Assembly: GCA_037127315.1 (NCBI GenBank)
Contig: JBBBDQ010000310.1
Span: 2,551,001-2,615,000, forward strand
DNA length: 64,000 nucleotides
Origin: Ascarosepion bandense
Lineage: Eukaryota; Mollusca; Cephalopoda; Sepiida; Sepiidae
Direction of reading: 5' to 3'
The position numbers and the translations under genes were made by a program. Below are positions 22,105 to 32,804 of this stretch, piece after piece (the stretch's first letter is position 1; each line of letters opens with the position of its first letter). The notes below the pieces were generated by a model. That model had not been told where the DNA came from, ran no database searches, and saw nothing but the letters and a program-made list of their open reading frames with translations.

Positions 22105-23030
22105 TCCAGCAATGGGAACGTAGGCGATCATGGTTCTTCACAATTTCTTACCCTTTGTAGCTGTTAATATATTTTGTTCTTTTTTTTTATTTTTCCTAAA
22201 CTTTGTTCCGCCATCGCTAGCTTTGTTATGCGTTGTTTTAATCAGTCTTGCCTTCAATCTGTGAATATCAAATTTTCATCATTCCTCATTATGTGCCTCA
22301 GCAACTTATTCATTTAATATGTGATTCATTTAATCAGTCTTGCCTTTAATCTGTGAATATCAAATTTTCATCATTCCTCATTATGTGCCTCAGCAACTTC
22401 AACTGTCACTTCAATTTTTGTTTCCACTTTTTCTAAAACTTTTTCTTCTTCACATGTTCAGTCGATGGTATTCTCAATATCCTTCTGTAGAACAACATTA
22501 CTGTTTCCTCTAGAACTTTTCCTCTGCGTGAAGCATTCACTGACACAATATATATCAGTTTAATACTCTTTTCACTATTATTACATAACAGTTGAATACT
22601 CTATATTTTTTCTAAAGAATTTTTTTTGCATTTAATAACTTGCTTAGATTTTGGAAAACATCTTTCGCTATCCCAATATTCCTTCAGATTTCAATGTCGC
22701 ATATTTCCGCCCTGTATTAAAACACTTCCCAGATATCTAAAATGTTGTATTGTTTGATTTTGGTATCTCCCATTTGTAATTCGAAAGTTAGGCTGTTCCT
22801 TTTGATTACAACCACCCATGCAATCATTTTGTAATTGATGGTTAATCCTTTCTTCTCGCTCTCTTTTACTGGCTCTAATTTGTAATTCACAGCTTATGTT
22901 GCTTCTCTTACTGACAACTATATATGCTGTTCTATTACAATTAATGATTAGTTCTGTCTTCTCGCTCTTTTTTACTACCTCTAGTTCGCAGTTCGTAACT
23001 TGGAGTTTTTCTCTTGCTAACAATCATACA
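22105..23030 (-). pseudogene. Second RTE LINE remnant carrying internal tandem amplification
   Basis: On the minus strand the open piece 22691-23023 contains QHFRYLGSVLIQGGNMRH, matching EFKYLGSVL and the following segment of the RTE RT. It continues with IGIAKDVFQN-like text near 22660 and reaches the CCTACGTTCCCATTGCTGG end near 22110. Upstream it runs into a 106-bp tandem array whose unit encodes the [13 protein letters not shown]...IQVG part of the RT. Confidence 0.7.
22239..22422. repeat. 92-bp tandem duplication
   Basis: The block starting TAATCAGTCTTGCC at 22239 is repeated at 22331, with near identity through CTCAGCAACTT. It lies in the C-terminal part of the RTE remnant and duplicates the region that encodes the family's RHxMRxxxLE segment. 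Confidence 0.85.
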
Positions 23031-23370
23031 TTATGTTTTATTATAATTGATGTTTAGTCACTTTTTCCCACTCTCTTTTACTACTTCTAATTAGTAGTTC
23101 ACATCATCGGATATTCCTCTTGATGACAACCATACATCCTCTCCTATTTCAATTGATGTTTAGTCCTTTATTCTCGCTCAATTTTACTAGCTCCAATCTG
23201 TAATTCGCATCTTGGAATATTTCTCTAGCTGACATTCTGTTCTATTAAAAATGATGTTCAGTCCTTTCCTCTCGCTCTCTTTTACTAGCTGCAATCCGTA
23301 TTTAGCATCTTGAGATGTTTCTCTTGATGTCAACCATACATTCTATATTACAATTGATGTTTAGTCTTTT
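22773..23370. repeat. 106-bp tandem array derived from reverse-transcriptase sequence
   Basis: Unit starts at 22773, 22879, 22985, 23091, 23197 and 23295 give spacings of 106, 106, 106, 106 and 98 bases, with a last partial unit to about 23370. Each unit holds TGTAATTCxxA...TTACAATTGATGxTTAGTC...CTCTTTTACTAGC. Read on the minus strand it corresponds to the RT segment near 14755-14840. 106 is not a multiple of three, so each unit shifts the frame and the array is not coding. Confidence 0.9.
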
Positions 23371-23504
23371 CTTTTTCTTTTCCTTCACTATTTATTATTA
23401 CTTAGCATACGACACATTATTTTTGTGAATTTTGTCTATTAATCCCAACAACTAATCTAACTCAGTTCACCGTGAAGTTTAGTTAAAATGGAACTGGTAT
23501 CACT

Positions 23505-23692
23505 TTTTAATACATTTTTTAATCGTATCACCCCGAGCAAGGCGGTAACGCCACTGATGTGCAAGGGGCTACATAATAGTGAAAAGATCGGAAAAGAGAA
23601 AGCTGGAAACCATATCCTAAACAGGGAACAAGGGATGAGCCTCTTAACCTGTTCAATAGACATGGGTGGAGTGTGAACCGGGCGATAGATAT
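23505..23692 (-). repeat. Jockey/CR1-like LINE 3' end fragment
   Basis: Near-identical to 3766-3950 (-) and 41400-41550 (+): poly(T), AATCGTATCACCCCGAGCAA, then GCCACTGATGTGC, and the AACAGGGAACAAGGGATGAG block. 5' truncated. Confidence 0.85.
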
Positions 23693-23984
23693 ATTAGCAC
23701 ATTAAGTGTACCATGTGCAGGAAACAAACATTTAGTGATACATGTGTTTAAATATATTGTAACATCAGATATTCAGTATTTACATTATTCGGACTATTGC
23801 CCTCATCAATGTTTCCATTTGTACCACGTTTCGGCCGTTGTACGCTACGGCCTTTTTCTGCTAGGAATTTCGAACCGAACCCTTTAATTACAATCACTAA
23901 GGTATAAGAACTCCATTCCTTGCCTAGTGCCTCTTAGGGAAGTCATGAGTTATATCCCTCTAACCCTGTACGTTACTTGTTCAC

Positions 23985-24085
23985 CTATGCTGTAGTTTTT
24001 ATTGAACTCACAACTCTTTGGGTCAAGTCACAGGAAATTAACCAACGTCAACTGGGCCATGTGTCCTTAAGGACAAGAACAACTG
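23985..24085 (-). repeat. tRNA-like stretch inside Penelope-like element
   Basis: The reverse complement contains GGCCCAGTTGACGTTGG and AAAGAGTTGTGAGTTCAATA, matching the tRNA-like head of the SINEs at 19432-19505 and 49835-49925. Either a SINE inserted near the 3' end of this element, or the SINE family is built from the element's 3' region plus a tRNA head. Confidence 0.65.
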
Positions 24086-24236
24086 AATTTTTGGGACTTA
24101 TAAGACTAATTTCCAGTGACATTTTTTTACCAGAGCTCATATTGCAGTTTTGACACTAATGACCTGGCACTCCGTATTAATGGTTCCTATAGTGTGTTCA
24201 TCTCTATGCTTGGTCGGCTTAGGAGATTTTTGTAGC

Positions 24237-24443
24237 CTAGCATACGAGATAAGCTTCAACCCATAGGGGGCGGTGGTCCCCTTTCTCCCTCCTTATGTGG
24301 TCAGCTATATCTAATTTTTCTATCTTCCCTCGTGTTACGACCTTGCGATATTCTTGTAACCTTACCTTAAGTGGGCGGCCTATTTCTCCTATATATTTCT
24401 TTCCACAGCTACATGGAACGGCGTACACACAGTCCTTAGTCAT
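24237..24443 (-). pseudogene. GIY-YIG endonuclease segment of Penelope-like element
   Basis: 68 codons: DCVYAVPCSCGKKYIGEIGR followed by PLKVRLQEYRKVV. VYAVPC...KYIGEIGR is the GIY-YIG core, and the downstream arginine of VRLQEYR is in the usual catalytic position. The C-terminal glutamate region (YLVC) is cut off. Confidence 0.85.
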
Positions 24444-25295
24444 TTTCTTCTCTGTGAGGTCTTACTTGGGAGAGGTACCTACGAAATGTAGAACCACTTT
24501 TGAAGATCGTCCTGATGTTACAGGGAGCAAAGATCCTTTATATTTTCTCCGAACCCCACCCACATAGGGTAGACAAACCGACGCTGTTTTCTGAGACTTG
24601 TTATCCTCGTGCACTCTCCCTTCCATGTATGTTGGAGTTGTTGTCATGTAGCCTGGATAATTGTTTGGTTGTAGAGTACTGCTTATACTGATCATTTCTT
24701 GTTCGTATGAGTCTGGGTCACGCTTATGGCCTTTGCTCAATGTTGAAGGTAGCGGACGATCCCTTTCTTTACATTGTATGGATGGTGATATTTGAAGTTG
24801 AGGTATTGTCCGGCGATGTTGGCTTGCGGCATACGGATGCATTGAACCCCACCTCTGTTCGAGTTATTAGCACATCCAGGAATGCCAGTTTGTTGTTACT
24901 ATCTTTTTCCATAAAGAACTGTATTGAGTTCATATGGTCCAGTAGCGTCTAGACTTTCTCTTGGTGTGGCCAGAGGATGAAGGTGTCATCAACATATCTC
25001 AGCCAGTGGTTTAGAATTGTGGATTGTAATGACATCTCTTCAAAGTATTCCATGTATGTATTAGTCAGTGATGGTGATAATGGCGAGCCCATAAGTCTTC
25101 ATTCTGCCGATATATGTCTGATGCCATTCTGAAGTGTGTTGTTCGTGTGCAGAAAGTCAGCGTCTTTATCAGGTTATCTAGTGGAACAGTGGTACGGAGC
25201 GTACCACGGCCAAAATGGCAACAAAGATGAGGACAATAGTCCTTATAATGAAAATACTGTAAATACTACATCTCAGAAATATAGACAAATATCAA

Positions 25296-25976
25296 ATATT
25301 CATTTAAACACGTTTCAGTGAACTTTCAGCGTTAGACAAGCTTAACATTCACATATCATTCCTAAACCCACTCTATTGCCTTGTATTTTAATTTGTTACT
25401 TATTTAGAGAAAATGTTAATAGGCACAAATAACCAGAACATAACATTAGCACTGAAGATGTTATATGTTATGGAAGAAGACACGACTCAAGTATGACAGA
25501 TTGATTAAACAAATGTTTCATTTAAAAGGTCAGATCTCCCCGGATATAAAGAAATAGATATCCATCGCTGGAATCGGTTTTGCAGTTTCGCATATGATTT
25601 GACATCGCAGAATATTTATTTCAAAAGAATGCAATTACTTTGATATAACTAATATTAGAATAACGGAAAAACGAATAAACTTCATAACACAATTTTGGAA
25701 CCAAAATCTGGACTTATATCTTATGACAGTGAAATTAATTAAATTAGTTCTAGGACACAGTACACAGCTTTTATCCTAGGTCCCTGCATAAAGTAAATGT
25801 CGCTGCACGCTGACAATTTTCAAAGCATTTTAAACGTATTACATTGGTATATTCGATGTTGTGCGTGTGTGTGAACGCGCGCACCTGCTGTCCAATTTCA
25901 TGACACGAAGAATAAATAATCAACATCTAATAAAATTTATTGCAAAATAGAGTAAATATATTTAAAGGTAGCTTTG
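25296..25976. other. AT-rich spacer, no gene seen
   Basis: Nothing recognised. Confidence 0.35.

Positions 25977-26014
<38 letters not shown>
25977..26014. repeat. (TA)n microsatellite
   Basis: About 35 bases of TA dinucleotide. Confidence 0.9.
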
Positions 26015-26017
<3 letters not shown>

Positions 26018-27040
26018 GTATTTGAATAGATGCTTCATTTCATTCTATCCAATATTTATTTAGTCTACCCGCATGCACACTTGAGAATATTTATTTTTAG
26101 AAATTGTGCGCTGCGACAGGATTTGCGCCTATGTACTCCTTTGCAGGAGAAACTATCGTTTTATCTGGCCTGATTTAACCGATTGGCTATGAAGAGCTTC
26201 GCAATCAAGCAGGATTTTCTTAGCATTAAAGGACAAATTGTCTTTAATAAGTTTTCAAGTGTCTGCGTGTCGGTAGACGAAACAAATACTTTTTAAAATA
26301 ATAGTGCCTATTCAAATACGGCTATTCATTAAAAATAACGTTTGAAGTAAGAAAATATGTCCGATTAAAACAATAATTCTATTAATTTCGTTTTAGAAAT
26401 TTCCTTGTTTGCCTTCTAAATAACAAACTGAGCAGGTATAGATTTGGAGAAAATGTAAACGAGTGAATAGGCTTTAAACAAAAATATTACTTGACTGTGA
26501 AATTTTGTGTCCTCGGTTCGTATTGTGTCATTTTCTATTAAATTATATTTAGTATTTTTTCAATTTTAATAAGATTTGGTTAATAGATTATGTTAAATAA
26601 TCCTAGTATATGTAGTCGATTTTTACATTTTATATTATGTATGATTTTTGGTAAATATTTATCAGATTTCTTGTGCGTGTTTTTTGCTCATTGGTGATAT
26701 GCGATTTTATTGAACTAATATTATATGAATAGCGCGTTAATCAGCGCGATAATGTAGTGATCATAAAATCAGTACCTATCTGAACTATTATTAAAGAAAC
26801 ATTTCTAAATCCAAAACAACTTTTGTTTTGTAAAAGTTTTGTTGTTTCTTTTGTAACGTTAATGGTTTTTAGTTTTTGGTAAGAAGTGATCAGTTTAATT
26901 TGTTTGCTTTCGTTGTTAGGTAATATGTATGCATTGGGGTTGGAAGTTACTATTTCACTTTAATTCTTAAAGATGTCTTAATTTGAGGATCATCATCCTA
27001 CTCATCATCAGCTACATAATCGGATGTGATCGTACAGTCG
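26015..27040. other. AT-rich spacer, no gene seen
   Basis: Mixed sequence at 26090-26290, otherwise AT-rich. No supported gene. Confidence 0.35.
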
Positions 27041-27044
27041 CAAA

Positions 27045-27240
27045 GCGGCTGGACACCATTCCAGCTCATACCATATGTCTCGGTTGTATGTTAATATCGG
27101 AGTCTCTACGAAGGATCTTCCACACATCCTTGATGCTTTGCACTTTTTATTTTACTGTCTGCCTCTTCTTATTTTGCCCAAGGTTGTAGGACGTCAGTGG
27201 AAACATAGATGGCTATCATGACGTACCCTAACCATTTTAA
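27045..27240 (-). repeat. Possible LINE 3' coding remnant
   Basis: One minus-strand frame near 27140-27020 reads SIKDVWKILRRDSDIN, then HMV-stop-AGMVSSRFATVRSHP. The flank near 27230 reads KWLGYVM, resembling the KxxGHVxR segment at LINE C-termini. Too short and broken to assign a family. Confidence 0.3.
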
Positions 27241-27593
27241 CTTTTCTTCTTGACGATGGTATTTCAATAGGTCTGTTTTCTTCTCTCTACCTCATCTTTT
27301 TTGTCCAAGGTCGTACCTTGTAGGATGACAGTGTAAAGATGGTTTGCTTCTCTAGTATCTCATTTCTAATGCTTGAATTCTTTGCTGTAATCACCGCCCT
27401 TGAAATCATGTATATACTGGAGTTCTTTTTGCGTATAATTAAACCAAATTACTGTAATTGTCTTTAAGTAGTAAAACTGACCACTGAATTTTATCTTGCT
27501 TGAAATTTTTTGTGTGACAATGATAAGTTTAAAAACAGATTTGGTTTAACTTTCCATTTAGCTATTTTTGCATTCACTTGTTTAACGTTTTTT

Positions 27594-27673
27594 TAGTCTG
27601 CTATAATGGCATTATTTCTTAGTCTGCTATAATGGCATTATTCCTTAGTCTGCTATAATGGCATTATTCCTTA
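27594..27673. repeat. 26-bp tandem repeat, three copies
   Basis: TTAGTCTGCTATAATGGCAT plus TATTCC repeated at a 26-base period, starting at about 27594, 27620 and 27646. It directly precedes the small reading frame at 27692-27862. Confidence 0.9.
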
Positions 27674-27691
27674 CAACATTACCAAAGAATT

Positions 27692-27862
27692 ATGGAGATC
27701 AACTTAGAAAAAGTGAATGTACAACGTATGCCTGATAACAGGAAGTCGAAAAGAATTCGCGACAACATTACACAGAATAAAGCCAAAATAGGAGGATCGC
27801 AATTGCAGCCTTCATTTGTCGATGATTTGTTAAATCTTATCAGTAAAAATCAGGACATATAA
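27692..27862 (+). CDS. Small reading frame, possible host exon (uncertain)
   Basis: 56 codons from ATG at 27692 to TAA at 27860-27862; the frame is open upstream to about 27659. The product is hydrophilic and charged (starts MEINLEKVNVQRMP; ends PSFVDDLLNLISKNQDI). There is no low complexity and no transposon similarity that I recognise, unlike nearly all other frames here. It could be a last coding exon with its stop codon, but a splice acceptor upstream is only weakly suggested by the T-rich TTTTTTTAG near 27588-27596. It may also be chance. I do not recognise a protein family. Confidence 0.25.
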   Translation: MEINLEKVNVQRMPDNRKSKRIRDNITQNKAKIGGSQLQPSFVDDLLNLISKNQDI

Positions 27863-28125
27863 TGTGTAAAGAGTGAAAATGATAAATTGTTATTAAATGA
27901 AATAATCATTTTGTCATTCAATTACCTACTATATATATAGTGTTGTGTCGCAATAGCTTAGTACGATTGTTGTTGTTTTCGGTGGTTTACTGATAAAAAT
28001 ATATTTTGACAAGCAGATTTTTTGTTGTAAAGTACTCGATATCGAGATAAAGATGGGGGCGTTAATAGGACTAATGTAGAGAAGTGTATCACTTAACTGA
28101 GCAGTGTCATGCCGACTTCGCAGTT
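27863..28125. other. AT-rich spacer
   Basis: Short stretch without recognised features. It could be 3' untranslated sequence if 27692-27862 is an exon. Confidence 0.3.
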
Positions 28126-28126
28126 T

Positions 28127-28149
28127 TTATATATATATATATATATATA
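28127..28149. repeat. (TA)n tract, probable SINE tail
   Basis: Short TA run that follows the second hammerhead SINE on the minus strand. Confidence 0.85.
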
Positions 28150-28204
28150 GTCATCTGCTGACTGATTTGTTTCGATGTATCACAGCTCATCAGTACGGTT
28201 AGAC
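28150..28204 (-). ncRNA. Hammerhead ribozyme candidate 2 (partly decayed)
   Basis: On the minus strand: GTCTAACCGTA, CTGATGA (28193-28187), stem II GCTG/CATC with loop TGATA, an intact GAAA (28173-28170), then CAAATCAGTC with A15.1 pairing U16.1 and C as cleavage base (28160). The proximal stem I has lost most pairing, but the distal GTC/GAC pairing seen in candidate 1 is conserved. Core intact, arms decayed. Confidence 0.55.
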
Positions 28205-28275
28205 ATCCGATTGAAACCCATGGTTGAAACGCGACCGAATTGGCGTCAGCCGGCGATTTTACCTCTGACCTATGG
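28150..28275 (-). repeat. tRNA-derived SINE with hammerhead motif, second copy
   Basis: Same order as 6598-6725: on the minus strand an A-box-like TAGGTCAGAGG (near 28265), a B-box-like GCGTTTCAACC (near 28225), the hammerhead core, then (TA)n. Strong resemblance to the first copy exists in the head (CCAATTCGGT against CCAAATCGGT) and in the core. Confidence 0.65.
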
Positions 28276-28308
28276 GCGCCTGTAGAAGGTGGCAGTTTTT
28301 TGTGTATA

Positions 28309-28417
28309 TTGTATCATACGCCAATAGCTAGTGTGCTCTAATTCATTACTGAATGAGCGATGCGTAGATGCTAGAGTAGCTCCTGTTTTTTCAAAGCCTA
28401 CCCTACCAAGTCTTAAA

Positions 28418-28473
<56 letters not shown>

Positions 28474-28500
28474 CGTATGATACATCATACGCCAAAAAGT
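28309..28500. repeat. (TA)n tract flanked by CATACGCCA repeats
   Basis: GTATCATACGCCAA occurs at about 28310-28323 and ACATCATACGCCAA at about 28483-28496. Just before the latter, GCGTATGATACATCATACGC (28473-28492) forms a short palindrome. A (TA)n run fills 28421-28472. The arrangement suggests an insertion or slippage event at the site, but no element type is clear. Confidence 0.55.
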
Positions 28501-28955
28501 CTTTCAAAAGAAAATATACATTATACAAAATATTTTATATTCCCTTCGGATTCAAGACTCTTGAAACTGGTATTTTGAATTCACATTACACGAATGTATT
28601 TTGTTTGCTAGATTTCCCCAGTGATGGCGTTTTGACGAACGAATATTCTATTTAAAATTTACACTTATGAATTGTTATCGCCAATAATGGCAAAAGTCTC
28701 TTATCTGTCGAGCTAAAAACTGTAATTATTTTCTTTTCGATCGCAATTATTTCTAACAAAACTAGCCAGAAATGTCAGTACAAGTAAGCAGATAGAATGA
28801 TAGAAAGTTATTTTTAAGTGACACATCTGATTATTTTGAAAAAAATAGTATGTTTAGAACTACACAGAGTTACAATATGAACGATATATCCTAACCTGAA
28901 AAAGAACAAAATTTAGTGCTTTAAGCCCACCATACCAAAAGTCAGCTATCAATTA
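28501..28955. other. AT-rich spacer
   Basis: Nothing recognised. Confidence 0.3.
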
Positions 28956-28960
28956 TGTAT

Positions 28961-29024
28961 TTATGACCATTATGATCATTATATTTATGACCATTATGAC
29001 CATTATATTTATGACCATACTCAA
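28961..29024. repeat. Minisatellite, ATTTATGACCATTATGACC-type unit
   Basis: About 2.5 copies of a 24-base unit with internal ATGACCATT repeats. Confidence 0.85.
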
Positions 29025-29137
29025 ATCTCTCGCTCTATGTGTAATGTGTGATCATAAGTCTAAATCACGAAATTATGTTGGATATTCCAAATAAAAAGAA
29101 ACAGAAATTATAATATACGTAGCTAATTGTTCTGGTC

Positions 29138-29200
29138 CAATACAAGATTTTTCTGAGTATGGTTGAAGAATGTATCGACTGAAACGTTAATAAAGTATTG
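29138..29200 (+). ncRNA. Degenerate hammerhead-like motif
   Basis: The outer arms CAATAC (29138-29143) and GTATTG (29195-29200) pair perfectly over 6 bp. Inside, CTGAGTA (29153-29159) stands where CTGATGA would be expected. A GGTTG/CGACT stem with loop follows, then GAAACGTT (29181-29188). The two core substitutions predict loss of activity. No (TA)n tail follows. Confidence 0.35.
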
Positions 29201-29224
29201 AATAATTGTCAAGACTTTATCTTT

Positions 29225-31500
29225 GATATTTCACTCTGGAACTTGCACAATTCCCGCAAGCCAGGGTGTTTATGCGGCCCGGAGAATTCTCGTCTGAAAT
29301 ATGGACCTTACATTTCCGAGAGAATGTCCAACTCCTCTCTGGATGGGTGTTTATATTTTTTGTAGTCCTGTTCTTTCCCTATATTTGCAATCCAGGTTCA
29401 GTAGGCCGACCAAATAGGACTGGTGTGATACGGAATGCAAAGTCTTTTTAGCTTGATCTGGAGTGAGACATACTACAATATTAATGGATGTAAAAATGAT
29501 AATATGACTTGCTTTTTAGTTTTCTTGCCTACTGCCTTTAACTTTTAAACTCTAAAATAACAAATGCTTGTTTATAAAAACGTTACTTAAGATTTTATTT
29601 CACGGAACTGAAGTTACAATTTCAAATTCTATCATCGACGGCTGCAATACCAAAACAATAATTTTTTTAGGAAAAGCATTTTCTTCCCTCATCTGTAACT
29701 GTAAATACACTTGGACAGTAGAAACATTTAAAGAGAAAGAAACACTAATTATCACACAGATAACTGGAAATAAATGAATACCATGTAGTTATCTCAACAC
29801 AAGTACCGAAAGAACAGCATAGCATGGTGTTAAAAGGGCTCAAACTCAAAGGAAAGATCAAAGTTTGTTGTTATGATTTTTTAAAAGTTTTTAATTCTAT
29901 ATAACACGTTCGAAATTAAGGTTAATTTTTTTCGTCAGCGATTCTGCCGAAGCTTACTAGAGGTTACTATTATAGCAAACGTAATATTACACAAGTATTC
30001 TTTTTTGGGGGGAGACACATTCATTTGGAAATTCTTGCAAAAAATCAAATAATTGTCTGATTTTAGTGAAACTTTCAGGGCTTATTCACAAATGAATTAA
30101 GTTGTTTATGTAATTATTATTTTTAGAAAATCTTGGTAAAAATATATTTTTAGATGAATTACCCCCCTCTAATTACTTTCATGAAATTTCCAGAAATTGA
30201 GAATTGATCCCCAATTTCTTTATTAATCAAATGCAGGACTACTTGAAGAACATAAATCATGTAATTTTTCTTCTACGTAATAGTAAAAAAAAATGCATGA
30301 AAACTACGCCAATTCTTAATTGAAATAACTTTTTAATTGATTTTGTAAATAATATATATAAATGATATCATATCGTTTTCGATTAATAATATATTTTTAT
30401 AAGAATTGTTTTCATTTTTTCTTTGATAATTATGATTTATAAAGTTTCAGCCATCCTTTAAATTTATTCCAATTATTTGGTGTCTGCGGTTATTAATTTA
30501 TTAAGTAAATTGAAAAATAAATTTACAAATTGAAAAATAAAAAGCTTAATACAAATCATTTAAAATTAAGAATTTTAAAATAATTTTTTCAAACTTTTTT
30601 AAAAACTTTTAATGTTAAACTGAACATTTTTTTACTATGGAAAGTTATAGAAGACTTATCATTAAAACAGACACGCGTTTCATGGGTTGTTCTTCTTACG
30701 AAACGTTCACTTTGGTTATGTCAGTTATGGTCATCATACTTAGTGTGTAAGCTGATTGATGACAGGCGCTGTCATCGCCTACTCGAAAGGTCAGCAAGTC
30801 AGACCTCTGTGATTAAGAAATACTTTTATTCTAAATTTCATGCCATAAACAAGTAATATTTGTTTCAAATCATATTAATTTAACTTTAAATTTGCTAATT
30901 TTCTAAAAATAATGTGTCACAGATGTATATATTATTTTTGTAGAATTTTAAAATCTGAGAATTAACTTTTGTTTATAAATGTGTCGACTGCTCAAAAATT
31001 ACTAATCATTTTGATATTGTTTTTAGTTAGTGGCATAAGAGATGTGGTTAGTGAAAGGCAGCATTTCAGTCAATGTATAATATTTGCTCGGTAAATAAAT
31101 AAAAAAAATTAGAACATTTGACAGTTCTAACTAGCAAGGTCTATCAACGACTTCATTATGATCTATAATAACAATGTTGAAATCAATTCTTTATTAATTA
31201 TTAGTTGATTACACATTTGCATCTGTATTAAACAGCACTTAATTAAGCGTAAAATTAAGGAAATGAGAAAAACACGCCGACTAAAAAATTGAAGGAAACA
31301 TTGATTTTTTTCTAATTTTAATTTCAACAGAAAATAAATTAAAAAACGAACTAATAATCAATTAGTTTGCAAAAATTTTAACAAAGGCAAACATCTCTTT
31401 GGCGTCTTGACTATTCACAATTTGAACATTATTAACTTTCCGAAACATAAAAGAAAAGCATTTCAAGGTGACTTTATACACTTAACGGAAAACATTAAAC
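29225..31500. other. AT-rich intergenic DNA, no gene seen
   Basis: The 29266-29451 frame has a hydrophobic middle but no recognisable family. Much of the remainder is strongly AT-rich with poly(A)/poly(T) runs. Confidence 0.4.
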
Positions 31501-31504
31501 TTTG

Positions 31505-31507
<3 letters not shown>

Positions 31508-31552
<45 letters not shown>
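31508..31552. repeat. (TA)n microsatellite
   Basis: 45 bases of TA dinucleotide bordering the Penelope-type endonuclease remnant. Confidence 0.95.
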
Positions 31553-31555
<3 letters not shown>

Positions 31556-32065
31556 ATTAGTTACTTGTGTACCAATAGCATGTATAACATTATTAGCTCC
31601 CATAATTACCAAATCTTGAAGAAGTGTAGGGAATCCAATACAGAAAATAGAATGATATCCATCTGTAACTCTAGATCTAAAAATAACTTTCCGGTTGAGG
31701 GTAAGTGTAGCTCGGAAAATGTGATCTATGAAGCCACCATCCACTCTAAGGAAAATAAGGAGAGATGTAATGTTTATATCAGAATTTTGGCGGGAATTTG
31801 GATGCAACGGCTTTATACCCACTCCTTCACCAACCCTACTTTAAGATACCAAACAGCCCTTTCTAAAAATGATGAGAATTAAAAGAAAGTAACTTAGATC
31901 CCTAGATAAAATGGGAACTCATAGGAAAGGCTAGAACCCCTAATAGCTTAAGAGATAGGTGTAATCTATGTTTGACAGAAAATTTTAAATTTCAAGACCA
32001 AAATATACTCCTGAACAAACGAAAGAAGATCATAAGTATGTGTCGCCATAGAAATAAGTATAAAT
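31556..32065 (+). pseudogene. Penelope-like GIY-YIG endonuclease remnant
   Basis: The open frame after the (TA)n reads NNFPVEGKCSSENVIYEATIHSKE-NKERCNVYIRI, then WMQRLYTHSFTNPTLRYQTALSK. VIYEATI...VYI correspond to the GIY-YIG core, with the second glycine position altered. After stops, similarity resumes as RDRCNLCLTE and ISMCRHRNKYKL-like text (31950-32065), a cysteine/histidine C-terminal segment usual in these elements. The RT part is absent. Distinct in wording from the 24 kb element, so a different Penelope lineage. Confidence 0.75.
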
Positions 32066-32432
32066 TACAATAATTATCCTATTCTCCCAATTAGTCCCAA
32101 TAATTTATTTTTAAATTTTGGTCAAGCAGTTACTTCCCCACCACCTACCACTACTAACTCAAGGGTCAGGCCACATACCTCCCCCTACCAAGGAGAAATT
32201 ACTACGAAATTCTTTCCCTCGGGCCGACCCAATGAAAACCAATACATCACAACCCCTTACTTTACCTATGCTAACCTCTGGTCTTAGAATTTTTCCTCAT
32301 TCTCTGTTTATAAGGGGTCAAAAAATGTATGCCTTAAAATGACATGTTGAAAATGGCTATTTCCCAACTACGTTTTGTCTGAATTTACAGATGAATAAAT
32401 AAGAAATTTATATATATATATATATATATATA
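32066..32432 (+). repeat. 3' region and (TA)n tail of Penelope-type remnant
   Basis: C-rich untranslated-looking sequence (32120-32290) followed by a GATGAATAAATAAG stretch and a (TA)n run at 32402-32432. The order endonuclease, 3' region, (TA)n fits a retroelement end. Confidence 0.5.
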
Positions 32433-32580
32433 AAATATGGAGAAATTTCTATTAATATTCTATCTCTATCTCAATATCGACCTCTTTATGATATATATCT
32501 ACTTGCCGAAAATGATATTCTACTAGTGAGTCACTAAACAAAAACAGCAATCCTGGTACTAAGCATCATCACATCTTAAT

Positions 32581-32620
32581 ACACACACACATACACACAC
32601 ACACTCACACACACAAACAT

Positions 32621-32666
<46 letters not shown>
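32581..32666. repeat. (CA)n/(TA)n compound microsatellite
   Basis: CA-rich run 32581-32630 followed by (TA)n to 32666. On the minus strand it lies downstream of hammerhead candidate 3. Confidence 0.95.
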
Positions 32667-32669
<3 letters not shown>

Positions 32670-32804
32670 TAAAGTGGTAAATAGTTATATATATGTGTAG
32701 AAACATATGAATATATAAATATTCATCAAGTCTGAATAGAACAGTGCTCAATGCTATATAACAGTGCAAAAAATATACATTAATAAGTATTATCCTACGT
32801 TTAA

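Larger units (their letters stand above)
23765..25295 (-). pseudogene. Penelope-like retroelement with inverted terminal arms
   Basis: On the minus strand the element starts with an arm (about 25295-25180; plus-strand text AACAAAGATGAGGACAATAG). RT text follows near 25100-24940: GSPLSPSLTNTYMEYFEEM, then LRYVDDTFILWPHQE with an intact YVDD box, and KLAFLDVLITR. Next comes more RT text (24842-24462: SVCLPYVGGVRRKYKG), then a GIY-YIG endonuclease segment, a tRNA-like stretch and the opposite arm at 23765-23900. RT followed by GIY-YIG is the hallmark order of Penelope-like elements. The N-terminal half of the RT is missing and frameshifts occur, so it is dead. Identity as Penelope is firm; the subfamily is not determined. 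Confidence 0.85.

Noticed and set aside
29266..29451. A 61-codon frame with a hydrophobic middle as a secreted or membrane peptide
   Set aside because: No start context, family similarity or neighbouring exon supports it.
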